The notes under the pieces were generated by a model that did no database searches, was not told where the DNA came from, and saw only the letters and a program-made list of their open reading frames with translations. A stretch of 6,692 bases of DNA. It comes from Chloroflexota bacterium (GTDB taxonomy: Bacteria > Chloroflexota > UBA6077 > JACQUR01). The stretch lies in the NCBI GenBank assembly GCA_016210245.1, contig JACQUR010000421.1, positions 1 to 6,692 of the forward strand, read 5' to 3'. Shown piece after piece: positions 1 through 5,435 of the stretch; within the stretch, counting starts at the first letter, position 1; every line of letters starts with the position of its first letter. Both the position numbers and the translations under genes were made by a program.

Positions 1-228
1 CTGCTGGGGACGATCGCCTTGTTGCTCGTCAACCTCTGGGTCTGGCTGAAGGCGCACTGGGTGACCAGCACGCCCCGGAGCGCCCGGGCCGCCGCCCGCA
101 CCTGGCTGGACCAGGCCCTCCGCCTCGACCGCTTCTGTGATCTGCTCCTCGAGGCCATCAAGGCACGGTATCAGGTCCACTCCGCGCTCCATTACCCGTT
201 CCCTTTCGCCACCCCGCCAAAACTGTGA
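1..228 (+). pseudogene. C-terminal end of a DDE (IS4-like) transposase, cut by the window edge
   Basis: The frame is open from base 1 and stops with TGA at 226-228, giving 75 residues. The start lies outside the window, so whether the upstream part is intact cannot be seen. The stretch begins with a hydrophobic block (LLGTIALLLVNLWVWLK), followed by a basic segment and an ending of the type LRLDRFCDLLLEAIKARY. From memory this matches the C-terminal tail of IS4-type DDE transposases, where a NLWVWL block follows the last catalytic region. No catalytic residue lies within view. The first in-frame ATG/GTG-type start inside the window (19) would only give a meaningless 69-residue tail, so this is read as a continuing gene. 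The element's terminal inverted repeat should lie shortly after 228, but I could not identify it without the other end. Confidence 0.5.
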
Positions 229-244
229 AGTACTGAAGTCTGCA

Positions 245-274
245 TTGACACTGGTGGAGGCGGCTGGCTATGCT
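245..274 (+). promoter_or_regulatory. Candidate sigma70-type promoter ahead of the antitoxin and amidohydrolase genes
   Basis: A perfect TTGACA lies at 245-250 and TATGCT (four of six consensus bases) at 269-274, with an 18-base spacer. It sits just past the end of the transposase and about 100 bases before the GTG start at 374. It would drive the antitoxin-like gene and, through the TGATG overlap, the amidohydrolase. Its position just outside the transposase means it could have arrived with the element. This is a consensus match only. Confidence 0.4.
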
Positions 275-373
275 GCAGGGTGGACGTATCGCTCGATGCT
301 GCCACCAGGCATGTGAGTAGCGTCAACACTGCAGGTACTTTGCCGGGCAAGCGCTGGCCAAGGGGAGAAGAGG

Positions 374-604
374 GTGATCGAGCGAGTCAGACCGCTTGAA
401 GAGCTGATTCGAGAGCTTCCACCGGAGATGCGAGAGCAAGTGAGGGATTTCGTGCAGTTCTTACTGGAGAAGCGGGCGAAGAAACCTCGAGGTAAGCCAA
501 GATTTGACTGGGCTGGAGCGCTCAAGGACTTGCGGGATCAGTACACATCGGTAGAACTTCAGCACAGGATTGTGGAGTGGAGGGCGGAGGTCTTGAAGGG
601 CTGA
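374..604 (+). CDS. DUF2281-family antitoxin-like protein (VapB type), no partner toxin
   Basis: This gene encodes 76 residues starting at GTG, a few bases after a purine-rich ribosome binding site (GGGGAGAAGAGG). Residues 8-33 hold the DUF2281 signature: a leucine-rich helix, the LPPEM turn and a second helix (VRDFVQFLLEKR). The C-terminal half carries the conserved segment with ALKDLRDQYTSVELQH and a WR near residues 69-70. Members of this family usually neutralise a PIN-domain (VapC-type) RNase encoded directly downstream. Here no PIN gene follows: the stop overlaps the start of an amidohydrolase (TGATG at 602-606). The gene is visibly less GC-rich than what follows, which suggests a separate origin. 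It may be an orphan antitoxin whose toxin was lost, or it may now act only as a small leader protein coupling translation. Family assignment is fairly secure; function here is inference. Confidence 0.78.
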   Translation: MIERVRPLEELIRELPPEMREQVRDFVQFLLEKRAKKPRGKPRFDWAGALKDLRDQYTSVELQHRIVEWRAEVLKG

Positions 605-1503
605 TGGCAGCGGGCAAGACCGACGCTACGGCGATTCCGTACCTCAAAGACGCGCCGCCGCGCGTGTTCGACATACACGTCCACTATCCCTGGCGGCCCG
701 ATGCCAGCAGCAACTTCTCGCCCCAGCAGCAGGCCGACATCCTGGCTCACACCTGTCGACGCCTGAACATCGTCAAGGCCTGCCTGCTCGGGCGCCGCAA
801 TGATGGCTGGCAGCCCACGCTCGAGGCCTGGCGGCGCTACCCGGACCTGTTCGTGCCCCTGGCCCAGGTCAGCCTGGACGAGGACGGCCCGGAGGCGGTG
901 GAGCGGCTGCGCGAGCAGGGCTTCCGCGGGCTGAAGATCACCATGCCCCAGCGCAACTACGACGACCCGGCCTATTTCCCCACCTACGCGACGGCCGAAC
1001 GTCTGGGCCTGGCCATCCTGTTCCACACTGGGATTCGAGGGGGGGCGGTGGACTTCCTGCTCTTTCCGCCCCGGGATGCCAGGCAGGCCGAGGCGGCAAG
1101 CGAGCGGCTCGAGCAGATGAGCGCCGGCTCGACGGCCAGCGGAGCGCGGATGCAGCCGATCTACCTGGACACCGTGGGCATGGCCTTCCCCCGGCTGCGC
1201 ATCATCGGCGCGCACATGGGCTACGGCCTGTACGACACCGCCGCGGCGGTGGCCCGCTGGCGGCGCAACGTCTTCTTCGACATCTCGGGGGGCGCAGTCG
1301 TCCGCCGCCACATCGTAGAGCGGAGCATGATCTACCGCGAGGTCCACCCGGGCAAGCTCCTCTTCGGCTCGGACTGCGATTTCGTCCATACCAGTCGCGA
1401 GGTCACGGCCTGGATGGAGGCATTCGCGGCCATGGACATGCCGCGCGACGACCAGGACCGCATCTTCTATCGCAACGCAGCCGAGCTGTTCGGGGAGCAG
1501 TGA
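604..1503 (+). CDS. Amidohydrolase-2 family protein (metal-dependent hydrolase or decarboxylase)
   Basis: This gene encodes 299 residues from the ATG at 604; a GTG at 577 is possible in frame but lies inside the upstream gene. GGAGG at 586-590 and GAAGGG just before the ATG serve as binding site, and the TGATG overlap implies coupling to the antitoxin-like gene. The fold is a metal-dependent TIM barrel of the amidohydrolase-2 type (PF04909, relatives of ACMSD and gamma-resorcylate decarboxylase). Visible ligands are DIHVH (residues 23-27), FHTG (His141), AHMG (His204) and the GSDC aspartate (Asp257). The end has the usual RNAAELF motif. The length is normal and nothing is missing. Such enzymes hydrolyse or decarboxylate cyclic and aromatic acids in the cytoplasm. 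The next gene, of the dihydroxyphthalate decarboxylase family, points to aromatic or heterocyclic acid breakdown, but the substrate is unknown. Confidence 0.88.
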   Translation: MAAGKTDATAIPYLKDAPPRVFDIHVHYPWRPDASSNFSPQQQADILAHTCRRLNIVKACLLGRRNDGWQPTLEAWRRYPDLFVPLAQVSLDEDGPEAVERLREQGFRGLKITMPQRNYDDPAYFPTYATAERLGLAILFHTGIRGGAVDFLLFPPRDARQAEAASERLEQMSAGSTASGARMQPIYLDTVGMAFPRLRIIGAHMGYGLYDTAAAVARWRRNVFFDISGGAVVRRHIVERSMIYREVHPGKLLFGSDCDFVHTSREVTAWMEAFAAMDMPRDDQDRIFYRNAAELFGEQ

Positions 1504-1601
1504 GAGGCCAGATTGCTGTCTCTCGCGCCAGTTGGCCCGAGGGTTCGTGCATCATCTGCGTCGGCCGTGTAAGCTATACTCTACTGCCGGAGGTGATGCC
1601 A

Positions 1602-2594
1602 GTGAGTCGTCTGCGCGTGTCGCTTGCTTGCGGGCTGTACGATCGAACCTGGGACCTGGCCAGCGGGTCGATACAGCCGGAAGGGATCGATCTCACCTAC
1701 ATTGCGCTGCCCCCGCACGAGATCTTCTGGCGGATGCTGCGCTATGCCGAGTGGGACGCCTCGGAGCTCTCGCTGTCCGCGTACACGGTGCAGCGTTCCC
1801 GAGGCGATCGGCGCTTCATGGCCATCCCTGTCTTTGTCTCCCGGGTCTTCCGCCACGGGGCGGTGTTCATTCGCACCGCAGCCGGCATCCAGACCCCGCT
1901 GGACCTGCGCGGGCGTCGCATCGGCGTGCCGGAGTACCACATGACGGCCGCGGTCTGGGCGCGCGGGTTGCTCGAGCACGAGTACGGGGTCAAGGCCAGC
2001 GACGTCCACTGGTTCACCGGCGGCCAGGAGGAGCCCGGGCGAGAGGAACGGGTGGCGCTCCATCTGCCGCCGGAGATCCGGGTCGAGCCCATCCCGCCCG
2101 GACGCTGGCTGAACGAGATGCTGCTGGCCGGCGAACTGGACGCCCTGATCAGCCCCCGCCCGCCGGAGCCCTTCCCCGACCCCCAGGACCGGGTCGTGCG
2201 GCTGTTTCCCGACTTCCGCGCGGTCGAGCAGGACTACTTCCGTCGAACCGGCCTCTTCCCCATCATGCATACCGTCGTGGTCCGCCACGACGTGTACCAG
2301 CGCGACCCCTGGGTGGCGGAGGCCCTCTACAAGGCCTTTGTGGCCGCGAAGGCGGCGGCGCTGGCGCGACTGTCCTACCCGGGCACCCTTGTTACCACTC
2401 TGCCCTGGCAGGCGGCCGAGCTGGAGGCGACCCGAGCGGTCATGGGCCAGGACCCCTGGCCCTATGGCGTTGAAGACAATCGCGTCGCGCTCGAGGCCTG
2501 CCGCCTGTATCTGCAGGAGCAGGGACTGGTGGAGCAGGCACCGCCGCTGGAGGAGCTCTTCGCCCCCTCCACGCTGCGCGAGTTCCGGACCTGA
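1602..2594 (+). CDS. 4,5-dihydroxyphthalate decarboxylase-like protein (substrate-binding fold)
   Basis: The frame is open from 1500, but GGAGGTGA at 1589-1596 sits eight bases before the GTG at 1602 and fixes that start; the ATG at 1596 overlaps the binding site. TATACT at 1575-1580 could be a -10 box, but I see no convincing -35. The product has 330 residues, the usual size for Pht5-type proteins. Recognised segments are the N-terminal LACGLYDRTWDL strand, the PEGIDLTYI segment, the FWRMLRYAEWDASELSLSAY block, the DLRGRRIGVPEYHMTAAVWARG block, the HWFTGGQEEPGREER block and LDALISPRPP. The fold is that of a bilobal periplasmic binding protein. There is no signal peptide, so it is probably a cytoplasmic enzyme or sensor rather than a transporter component. 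Many members are annotated either as decarboxylases or as ABC substrate-binding proteins. It lies 98 bases after the amidohydrolase, so a shared pathway is likely but unproven. Confidence 0.82.
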   Translation: MSRLRVSLACGLYDRTWDLASGSIQPEGIDLTYIALPPHEIFWRMLRYAEWDASELSLSAYTVQRSRGDRRFMAIPVFVSRVFRHGAVFIRTAAGIQTPLDLRGRRIGVPEYHMTAAVWARGLLEHEYGVKASDVHWFTGGQEEPGREERVALHLPPEIRVEPIPPGRWLNEMLLAGELDALISPRPPEPFPDPQDRVVRLFPDFRAVEQDYFRRTGLFPIMHTVVVRHDVYQRDPWVAEALYKAFVAAKAAALARLSYPGTLVTTLPWQAAELEATRAVMGQDPWPYGVEDNRVALEACRLYLQEQGLVEQAPPLEELFAPSTLREFRT

Positions 2595-2642
2595 GCGCCG
2601 CGATTGGGAGCGGTGTTGAGGCGGCCCCGCTCATCCTTCGAC

Positions 2643-2661
2643 GGGCTCGCCAATCGAGCCC
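2643..2661. other. Short perfect hairpin downstream of the decarboxylase-like gene
   Basis: GGGCTCG (2643-2649) and CGAGCCC (2655-2661) pair perfectly around a five-base loop, about 50 bases after the stop codon at 2594. No T-run follows on either strand, so it is not a standard intrinsic terminator. It could be a weak or Rho-assisted 3' end for the + strand genes. The rest of 2595-2706 shows nothing recognisable. Confidence 0.3.
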
Positions 2662-2706
2662 CAGAACTTGGTGCTGACATCGACCATATGTCCTCCCGCG
2701 GGCAAC

Positions 2707-2748
2707 AAAAAGCCGCCGAGCCTGGACCGAAGGGTCCAGGTCGGCGGC
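2707..2748 (-). terminator. Strong intrinsic terminator for the minus-strand gene cluster
   Basis: Two arms, 2733-2748 and 2712-2728, pair over 16 base pairs with one bulged base and a four-base loop. Read on the minus strand the hairpin is followed at once by TTTTTGTTG (complement of 2703-2711). It lies about 50 bases after the TAA of the 108-residue gene (2797-2799). On the plus strand the hairpin is followed by AGAACAG, without a T-run, so it acts in the minus direction only. Confidence 0.85.
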
Positions 2749-2796
2749 AGAACAGCCGCGCTGCTGAAAGAAGTCTAGGGCAAGGCTAGCTGAGCG

Positions 2797-3123
2797 TTAA
2801 GTGCGCTCACGCCGCCGGCTTGGCACCGCCCTCGCCTGCTTGGCCCTCAGGCTGCGAAGTGTGGCCAGCATGAGGTCGAAAGCTTCCGCTTGAGTCCGTC
2901 CGGCGACCTCTTGCACGGGTAAGATTCGTGCGCCGACACCCTCGCCACGGTACGCGGGGGGTAGGTCCGCCACCGTGACAGCATCAAGCGACATGTCGAG
3001 CGGCCAGCTAAGTTCTAGGTCCAGGAAGCCAGCCCGTCCATCATCCGACTCGATGACTACAGCGGCACTCGGATCAGGAGTTGGACTGAACAGCACAGGT
3101 CTGAACCGCAAGGTCACTGTCAC
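2797..3123 (-). CDS. Hypothetical protein, 108 residues, family not recognised
   Basis: The start is GTG at 3123-3121 with AGGAG eight bases upstream, and the stop is TAA, followed by the strong terminator. The protein begins with a beta-strand-like stretch (VTVTLRFRPVLF), then a Pro/Asp-rich turn and another strand-like region (AGFLDLELSWPLDM). It ends with a helical segment (AFDLMLATLRSLRAKQ) and a strongly basic tail (RRRER). There is no signal peptide, membrane segment or known catalytic motif. Fifteen bases separate it from the phage-head remnant upstream, so it may be part of the same former prophage module. It may also have entered with that piece and been kept because it lies before a terminator. 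The ribosome binding site and terminator support a real gene. I do not recognise the family. Confidence 0.6.
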   Translation of the reverse strand: MTVTLRFRPVLFSPTPDPSAAVVIESDDGRAGFLDLELSWPLDMSLDAVTVADLPPAYRGEGVGARILPVQEVAGRTQAEAFDLMLATLRSLRAKQARAVPSRRRERT

Positions 3124-3138
3124 CGATAGAGCTCCTGC

Positions 3139-3393
3139 CTACTCAGATGCTTGTCTCCATTCTACCCTCCAGAAGTCCTCCATCTTGACCACGCCCGCCC
3201 GGTACGCTGCGAAGGCCGCCGGCCCCAGGATCTGCCGCTGCTGCTCCGGGGAGAGTTTGGCAAACACCTCCGTCCCCTTTGGCACCTCTACCCGCGTCTC
3301 GGGTACCTCCTTGAATCCCAACTCCGCCCAGGTCCTGGTCACCGGCACCGGGGCGCAGCGCCCGCGTGGGTGGTCGTCCAGACGCTCATCCAA
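3139..3393 (-). pseudogene. C-terminal remnant of a phage minor head / head-morphogenesis protein
   Basis: About 84 codons, ending with TAG at 3141-3139, match the end of phage minor head proteins of the Mu gpF / SPP1 gp7 type. The DDHPRGRCAPVPVTRTW segment recalls the usual DDHPNGRC motif. It is followed by WAELGF and then LSPEQQRQILGPAAFAAYRAG, which resembles the common QRQILGPGKYAAYKAG ending. A full protein would be several hundred residues. The frame stays open upstream through the NUDIX gene, but similarity stops near residue LDER. The only possible start after the NUDIX stop is a TTG at 3393 without a binding site. I read this as a truncated fragment left by prophage decay. It lies between the NUDIX gene and the 108-residue gene on the same strand. 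Confidence 0.65.
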
Positions 3394-3452
3394 ACTGCGC
3401 AGCGTGGGATGAGCGGCCCCCTCGGCTGGGCTCGCCTTGCTCTGGTCCGCCC

Positions 3453-4016
3453 CTACCTGTACGAGGACTCGGCCACCCAGCGTTCCCACCAGCGGGCCAT
3501 GGCGTCCACCAGGCGGTCGGCGCGCAGGGCGTCCAGGCAGCGGTCCAGCTCGAGCAACTCCTCGCGCGAGGGCCAGGAGATGTCCTGGCTCCGCACCACC
3601 GGGCTGAGGTCGGCGGACAGGGCGTCGGCGATACGCTGGCGGTACCAGGGGAACAGCGTGGGCGGCACCTGGCCCGGAGGCAAGAACCGGACCTCGACCG
3701 TCTCCGGGCTCGTACACAGGTGGCCGCCGATGGGGCGGGCGACGAAGGCAACGTGGTGCGTGCCGGCCCGACGCCAGCGCGGGCGCGAGTAGACGCCCAG
3801 CAGACGCACCAGCTCTACCTCCAGGCCCGTCTCCTCGCGCGTCTCTCGCACCGCGGCCTGCGCCACGCTCTCGCCGGGGTCGATGAAGCCGCCCGGGAAG
3901 GCCCAGCCGCCGATGTCGGCCCGGCGGATGAGCAGCACCTGCCCGTCCTGGAGCACCGCTGTCTCGGCGGCGAAGATGGGCGTGTCACGCTCCCACTGGA
4001 GCAGGCTGAACGTCAT
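3453..4016 (-). CDS. NUDIX hydrolase
   Basis: This gene encodes 187 residues from the ATG at 4016-4014, chosen because GAGGAG lies seven bases upstream; an in-frame TTG at 4031 is less likely. The NUDIX box GX5EX7REUXEEXGU is complete at residues 43-65: Gly43, Glu49, Arg57-Glu58, Glu61-Glu62, Gly64. It is preceded by a WAFPGG turn (residues 38-43). Members cleave nucleoside diphosphates linked to another group (ADP-ribose, NADH, oxidised or capped nucleotides) using Mg2+ held by the glutamates. The segment with LFPWYRQRIADAL after the core is shared with a subset of NUDIX proteins. The last 50 or so residues are a helical extension of unknown role. The DUF433 gene upstream overlaps it by 32 bases. 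The substrate cannot be deduced. No damage is seen. Confidence 0.9.
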   Translation of the reverse strand: MTFSLLQWERDTPIFAAETAVLQDGQVLLIRRADIGGWAFPGGFIDPGESVAQAAVRETREETGLEVELVRLLGVYSRPRWRRAGTHHVAFVARPIGGHLCTSPETVEVRFLPPGQVPPTLFPWYRQRIADALSADLSPVVRSQDISWPSREELLELDRCLDALRADRLVDAMARWWERWVAESSYR

Positions 4017-4368
4017 GGGCTCTCTCCTCAACTCGGCAGAGACAGGCGGGCTTCAGAGTGGGCGAAACCCGTTCCCCGTTCCCACCAATCCTCGGGGCCG
4101 CAGCAGCACCTTCCGCTTGCTGCTCCTGGCTGTGTAGCCGAGCAGCGTGGGCATAGGCGATGCAGGCCCGGATGTCCTCGGGCTCAAGGTCAGAACAGTC
4201 TGCAAGGATGTTCTCGATCGTCTCGCCCTCAGCCTGCAGGCTGAGGATCAGTTCGACCGACATGCGCATGCCCCGAATGATCGGCTTGCCATCGAGGATC
4301 TCGGGACTTGGCCGTGATGCGCCGAAGCAACCCCTGATCTCCCATGGCTGTGACCATCCCCATGCCAC
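3985..4368 (-). CDS. DUF433 (antitoxin-like) protein with an apparent N-terminal frameshift
   Basis: The core reads PEILDGKPIIRGMRMSVELI, then LSLQAEGETIENILADCSDL and EDIRACIAYAHAA. This is a clear DUF433 domain, a small helix-turn-helix protein often encoded beside a PIN-type (DUF5615) toxin. An intact frame exists from a GTG at 4368, but its first 20 residues do not fit the family. In the next frame an ATG at 4345 gives MGDQGLLRRITAK, ending just where PEILDGKP begins. Removing the one base at 4306 (T on the coding strand) joins them into the usual RITxxPEILDGKP order. The gene is therefore probably frameshifted, or the base is a sequence error. The C-terminus runs about 45 residues beyond the domain and overlaps the NUDIX start. 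No toxin gene is adjacent. Confidence 0.7.
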   Translation of the reverse strand: MAWGWSQPWEIRGCFGASRPSPEILDGKPIIRGMRMSVELILSLQAEGETIENILADCSDLEPEDIRACIAYAHAARLHSQEQQAEGAAAAPRIGGNGERVSPTLKPACLCRVEERAHDVQPAPVGA

Positions 4369-4394
4369 ACCATCTTAGCTCTCAGACGCCAGCG

Positions 4395-4996
4395 CTATCG
4401 AGCGGCGTCCGCCAACCGCTGCAACTCGGTGACGGCGCGCTCCGGCTCGTCGACCAGCCACCAGGAACCCGACTACCAGCAACACCTCCAGCACCGCCCG
4501 GTAATACCACAGCGTCCCGCCGCAGCCGCCCGTGAAGCGTCCCCAGACGACGTAGCCGTGGTGGCGCAGGTCCGCCCGCGATGGAACCGGACGTTGGTGG
4601 ACCCTATCCGCCAGCGACACCCACCGAACCTCTGGTGGCGCCTTGCGAAGGTGCTCCACGCACTGCTCCTTGCGCTCGCACCCAGGGCGGCTTGGGGGTG
4701 GTGTCGGCGTCGGTGCAGCCATCCACGATCGCTGCGCCCCGCTCCCCAAAGTGGCGGCGGATCTGCTCGCGGGTCCCCGCGCCGCCCAGGTCTTCGACGG
4801 CGTCGTGCAATAGTGCGGCGATCGCCTCATCCTCACCGCCGTCCTTCAGCACCAGCGCGGCCACGCTGAACAGGTGGGCGGCGCAGGGCATATCCATGCC
4901 CTTCCTGATCTGTCGGGCGTGCAGTTGGCAGACGTAGACCAGCACCTTTTCGAACCGAGGGCCAAGCTCGGGAGAGCCGTGCGTCATCTCGGACAC
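4395..4996 (-). pseudogene. HD-domain (RelA/SpoT-like) hydrolase gene broken by several frameshifts
   Basis: The first frame starts at GTG 4996 (GGAGG four bases upstream) or ATG 4987. Counting from the ATG it shows His38 in CAAHLF and the HD pair at residues 61-62 in LLHDAVED, then VDGCTDADTTPKPPW. These are features of HD_4-type (p)ppGpp-hydrolase-like proteins. After PKPPW the frame fails. One surplus G in the GGG at 4683-4681 moves the expected continuation (CERKEQCVEHLRKAPPEVR, then SLADRVH) into a second frame. Near 4597-4572 the sequence is garbled, with HNVR visible in a third frame before ADLRHHG returns. Between about 4490 and 4454 it shifts again, to a frame ending VDEPERAVTELQRLADAAR and TAG at 4397-4395. 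At least two one-base gains are needed to restore one protein of about 200 residues. The original role was probably nucleotide or alarmone hydrolysis. Confidence 0.75.
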
Positions 4997-5072
4997 GCGG
5001 CCTCCATTCTGTTGAGCTTCAGAAAAAAGGGTAACATGGGTGCAGCTCGTGCAGTGGCGAGGTCGAGTGGCG

Positions 5073-5435
5073 ATGTGGCAGCCGAGGCGATGGACGGCCG
5101 CGCAACTGGAAGATCGTCGCCTGGCCGCCGGGCGCTTGTTGCGCGCGGGCAAGCGCACCCAACCGGAGATCGGGCATTGCCTCGGCGTCAGTCGCGCCGC
5201 CGTGGCGCACTGGAAGCAGCACCTGGCGCGGCAGGGGCTGCGCGGCTTGCGCCGCCGCGCGCGGTCGGGCCGGCCGTCGCACCTGACCACGGCCCAGTGG
5301 CGCCGGCTCCCGCGGCTGCCGCAGCGCGGGGCCCGGGCGGCCAGGTTGGACACCCAGCGCCGGACCATCAAGTGGATCGCCGTCGTCATCGACCGCACGT
5401 TCGGGATGCGCTACCATTCTGGCGAAGCGGGCATC
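5073..5435 (+). mobile_element. N-terminal DNA-binding part of an IS630-type transposase, truncated
   Basis: From the ATG at 5073 (in-frame GTG at 5040 also possible) about 121 codons encode the start of an IS630/winged-helix transposase. RRWTAAQLEDRRLAAGRLL opens it. A helix-turn-helix (EIGHCLGVSRAAVAHWKQ) covers residues 32-49, a basic linker with RRRARSGRP follows, and a second winged-helix segment (TIKWIAVVIDRTFGMRYH) covers residues 98-115. The catalytic DDE domain that should follow is missing. Directly after GMRYHSG the sequence changes to a helicase start. The frame has no stop and continues into the helicase gene, so the piece could be translated as an N-terminal extension. It is much more GC-rich than the helicase. 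It reads away from the HD pseudogene on the other strand. Confidence 0.7.

Noticed and set aside
559..1389. 276-residue open frame on the minus strand
   Set aside because: It is antisense to the amidohydrolase, whose motifs are clear. The composition is that of a shadow frame in GC-rich DNA.
1552..1580. Promoter with TATACT at 1575-1580 before the decarboxylase-like gene
   Set aside because: The -10 match is good, but no reasonable -35 exists at 16-18 bases. A transcript would start almost on the ribosome binding site.
1500..1601. N-terminal extension of the decarboxylase-like protein from GTG 1500
   Set aside because: The added residues do not fit the family, and a strong GGAGG site at 1589-1593 points to the GTG at 1602.
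1532..2473. 313-residue open frame on the plus strand
   Set aside because: It lies in another frame of the decarboxylase-like gene, is rich in Arg, Gly and Pro, and shows no family motif.
3366..4244. 292-residue open frame on the plus strand
   Set aside because: It is antisense to the NUDIX gene with its complete NUDIX box, and its sequence is low in complexity and matches no family.
5007..5024. Inverted repeat TTCTG...CAGAA as a possible IS end or operator
   Set aside because: Only five pairs, and no matching partner sequence elsewhere in the window.
4997..5398. Upstream extension of the HD-domain frame on the minus strand
   Set aside because: It runs antisense through the transposase piece and carries no HD-family similarity. 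GGAGG near 5003 and the GTG/ATG at 4996/4987 fit the true start.
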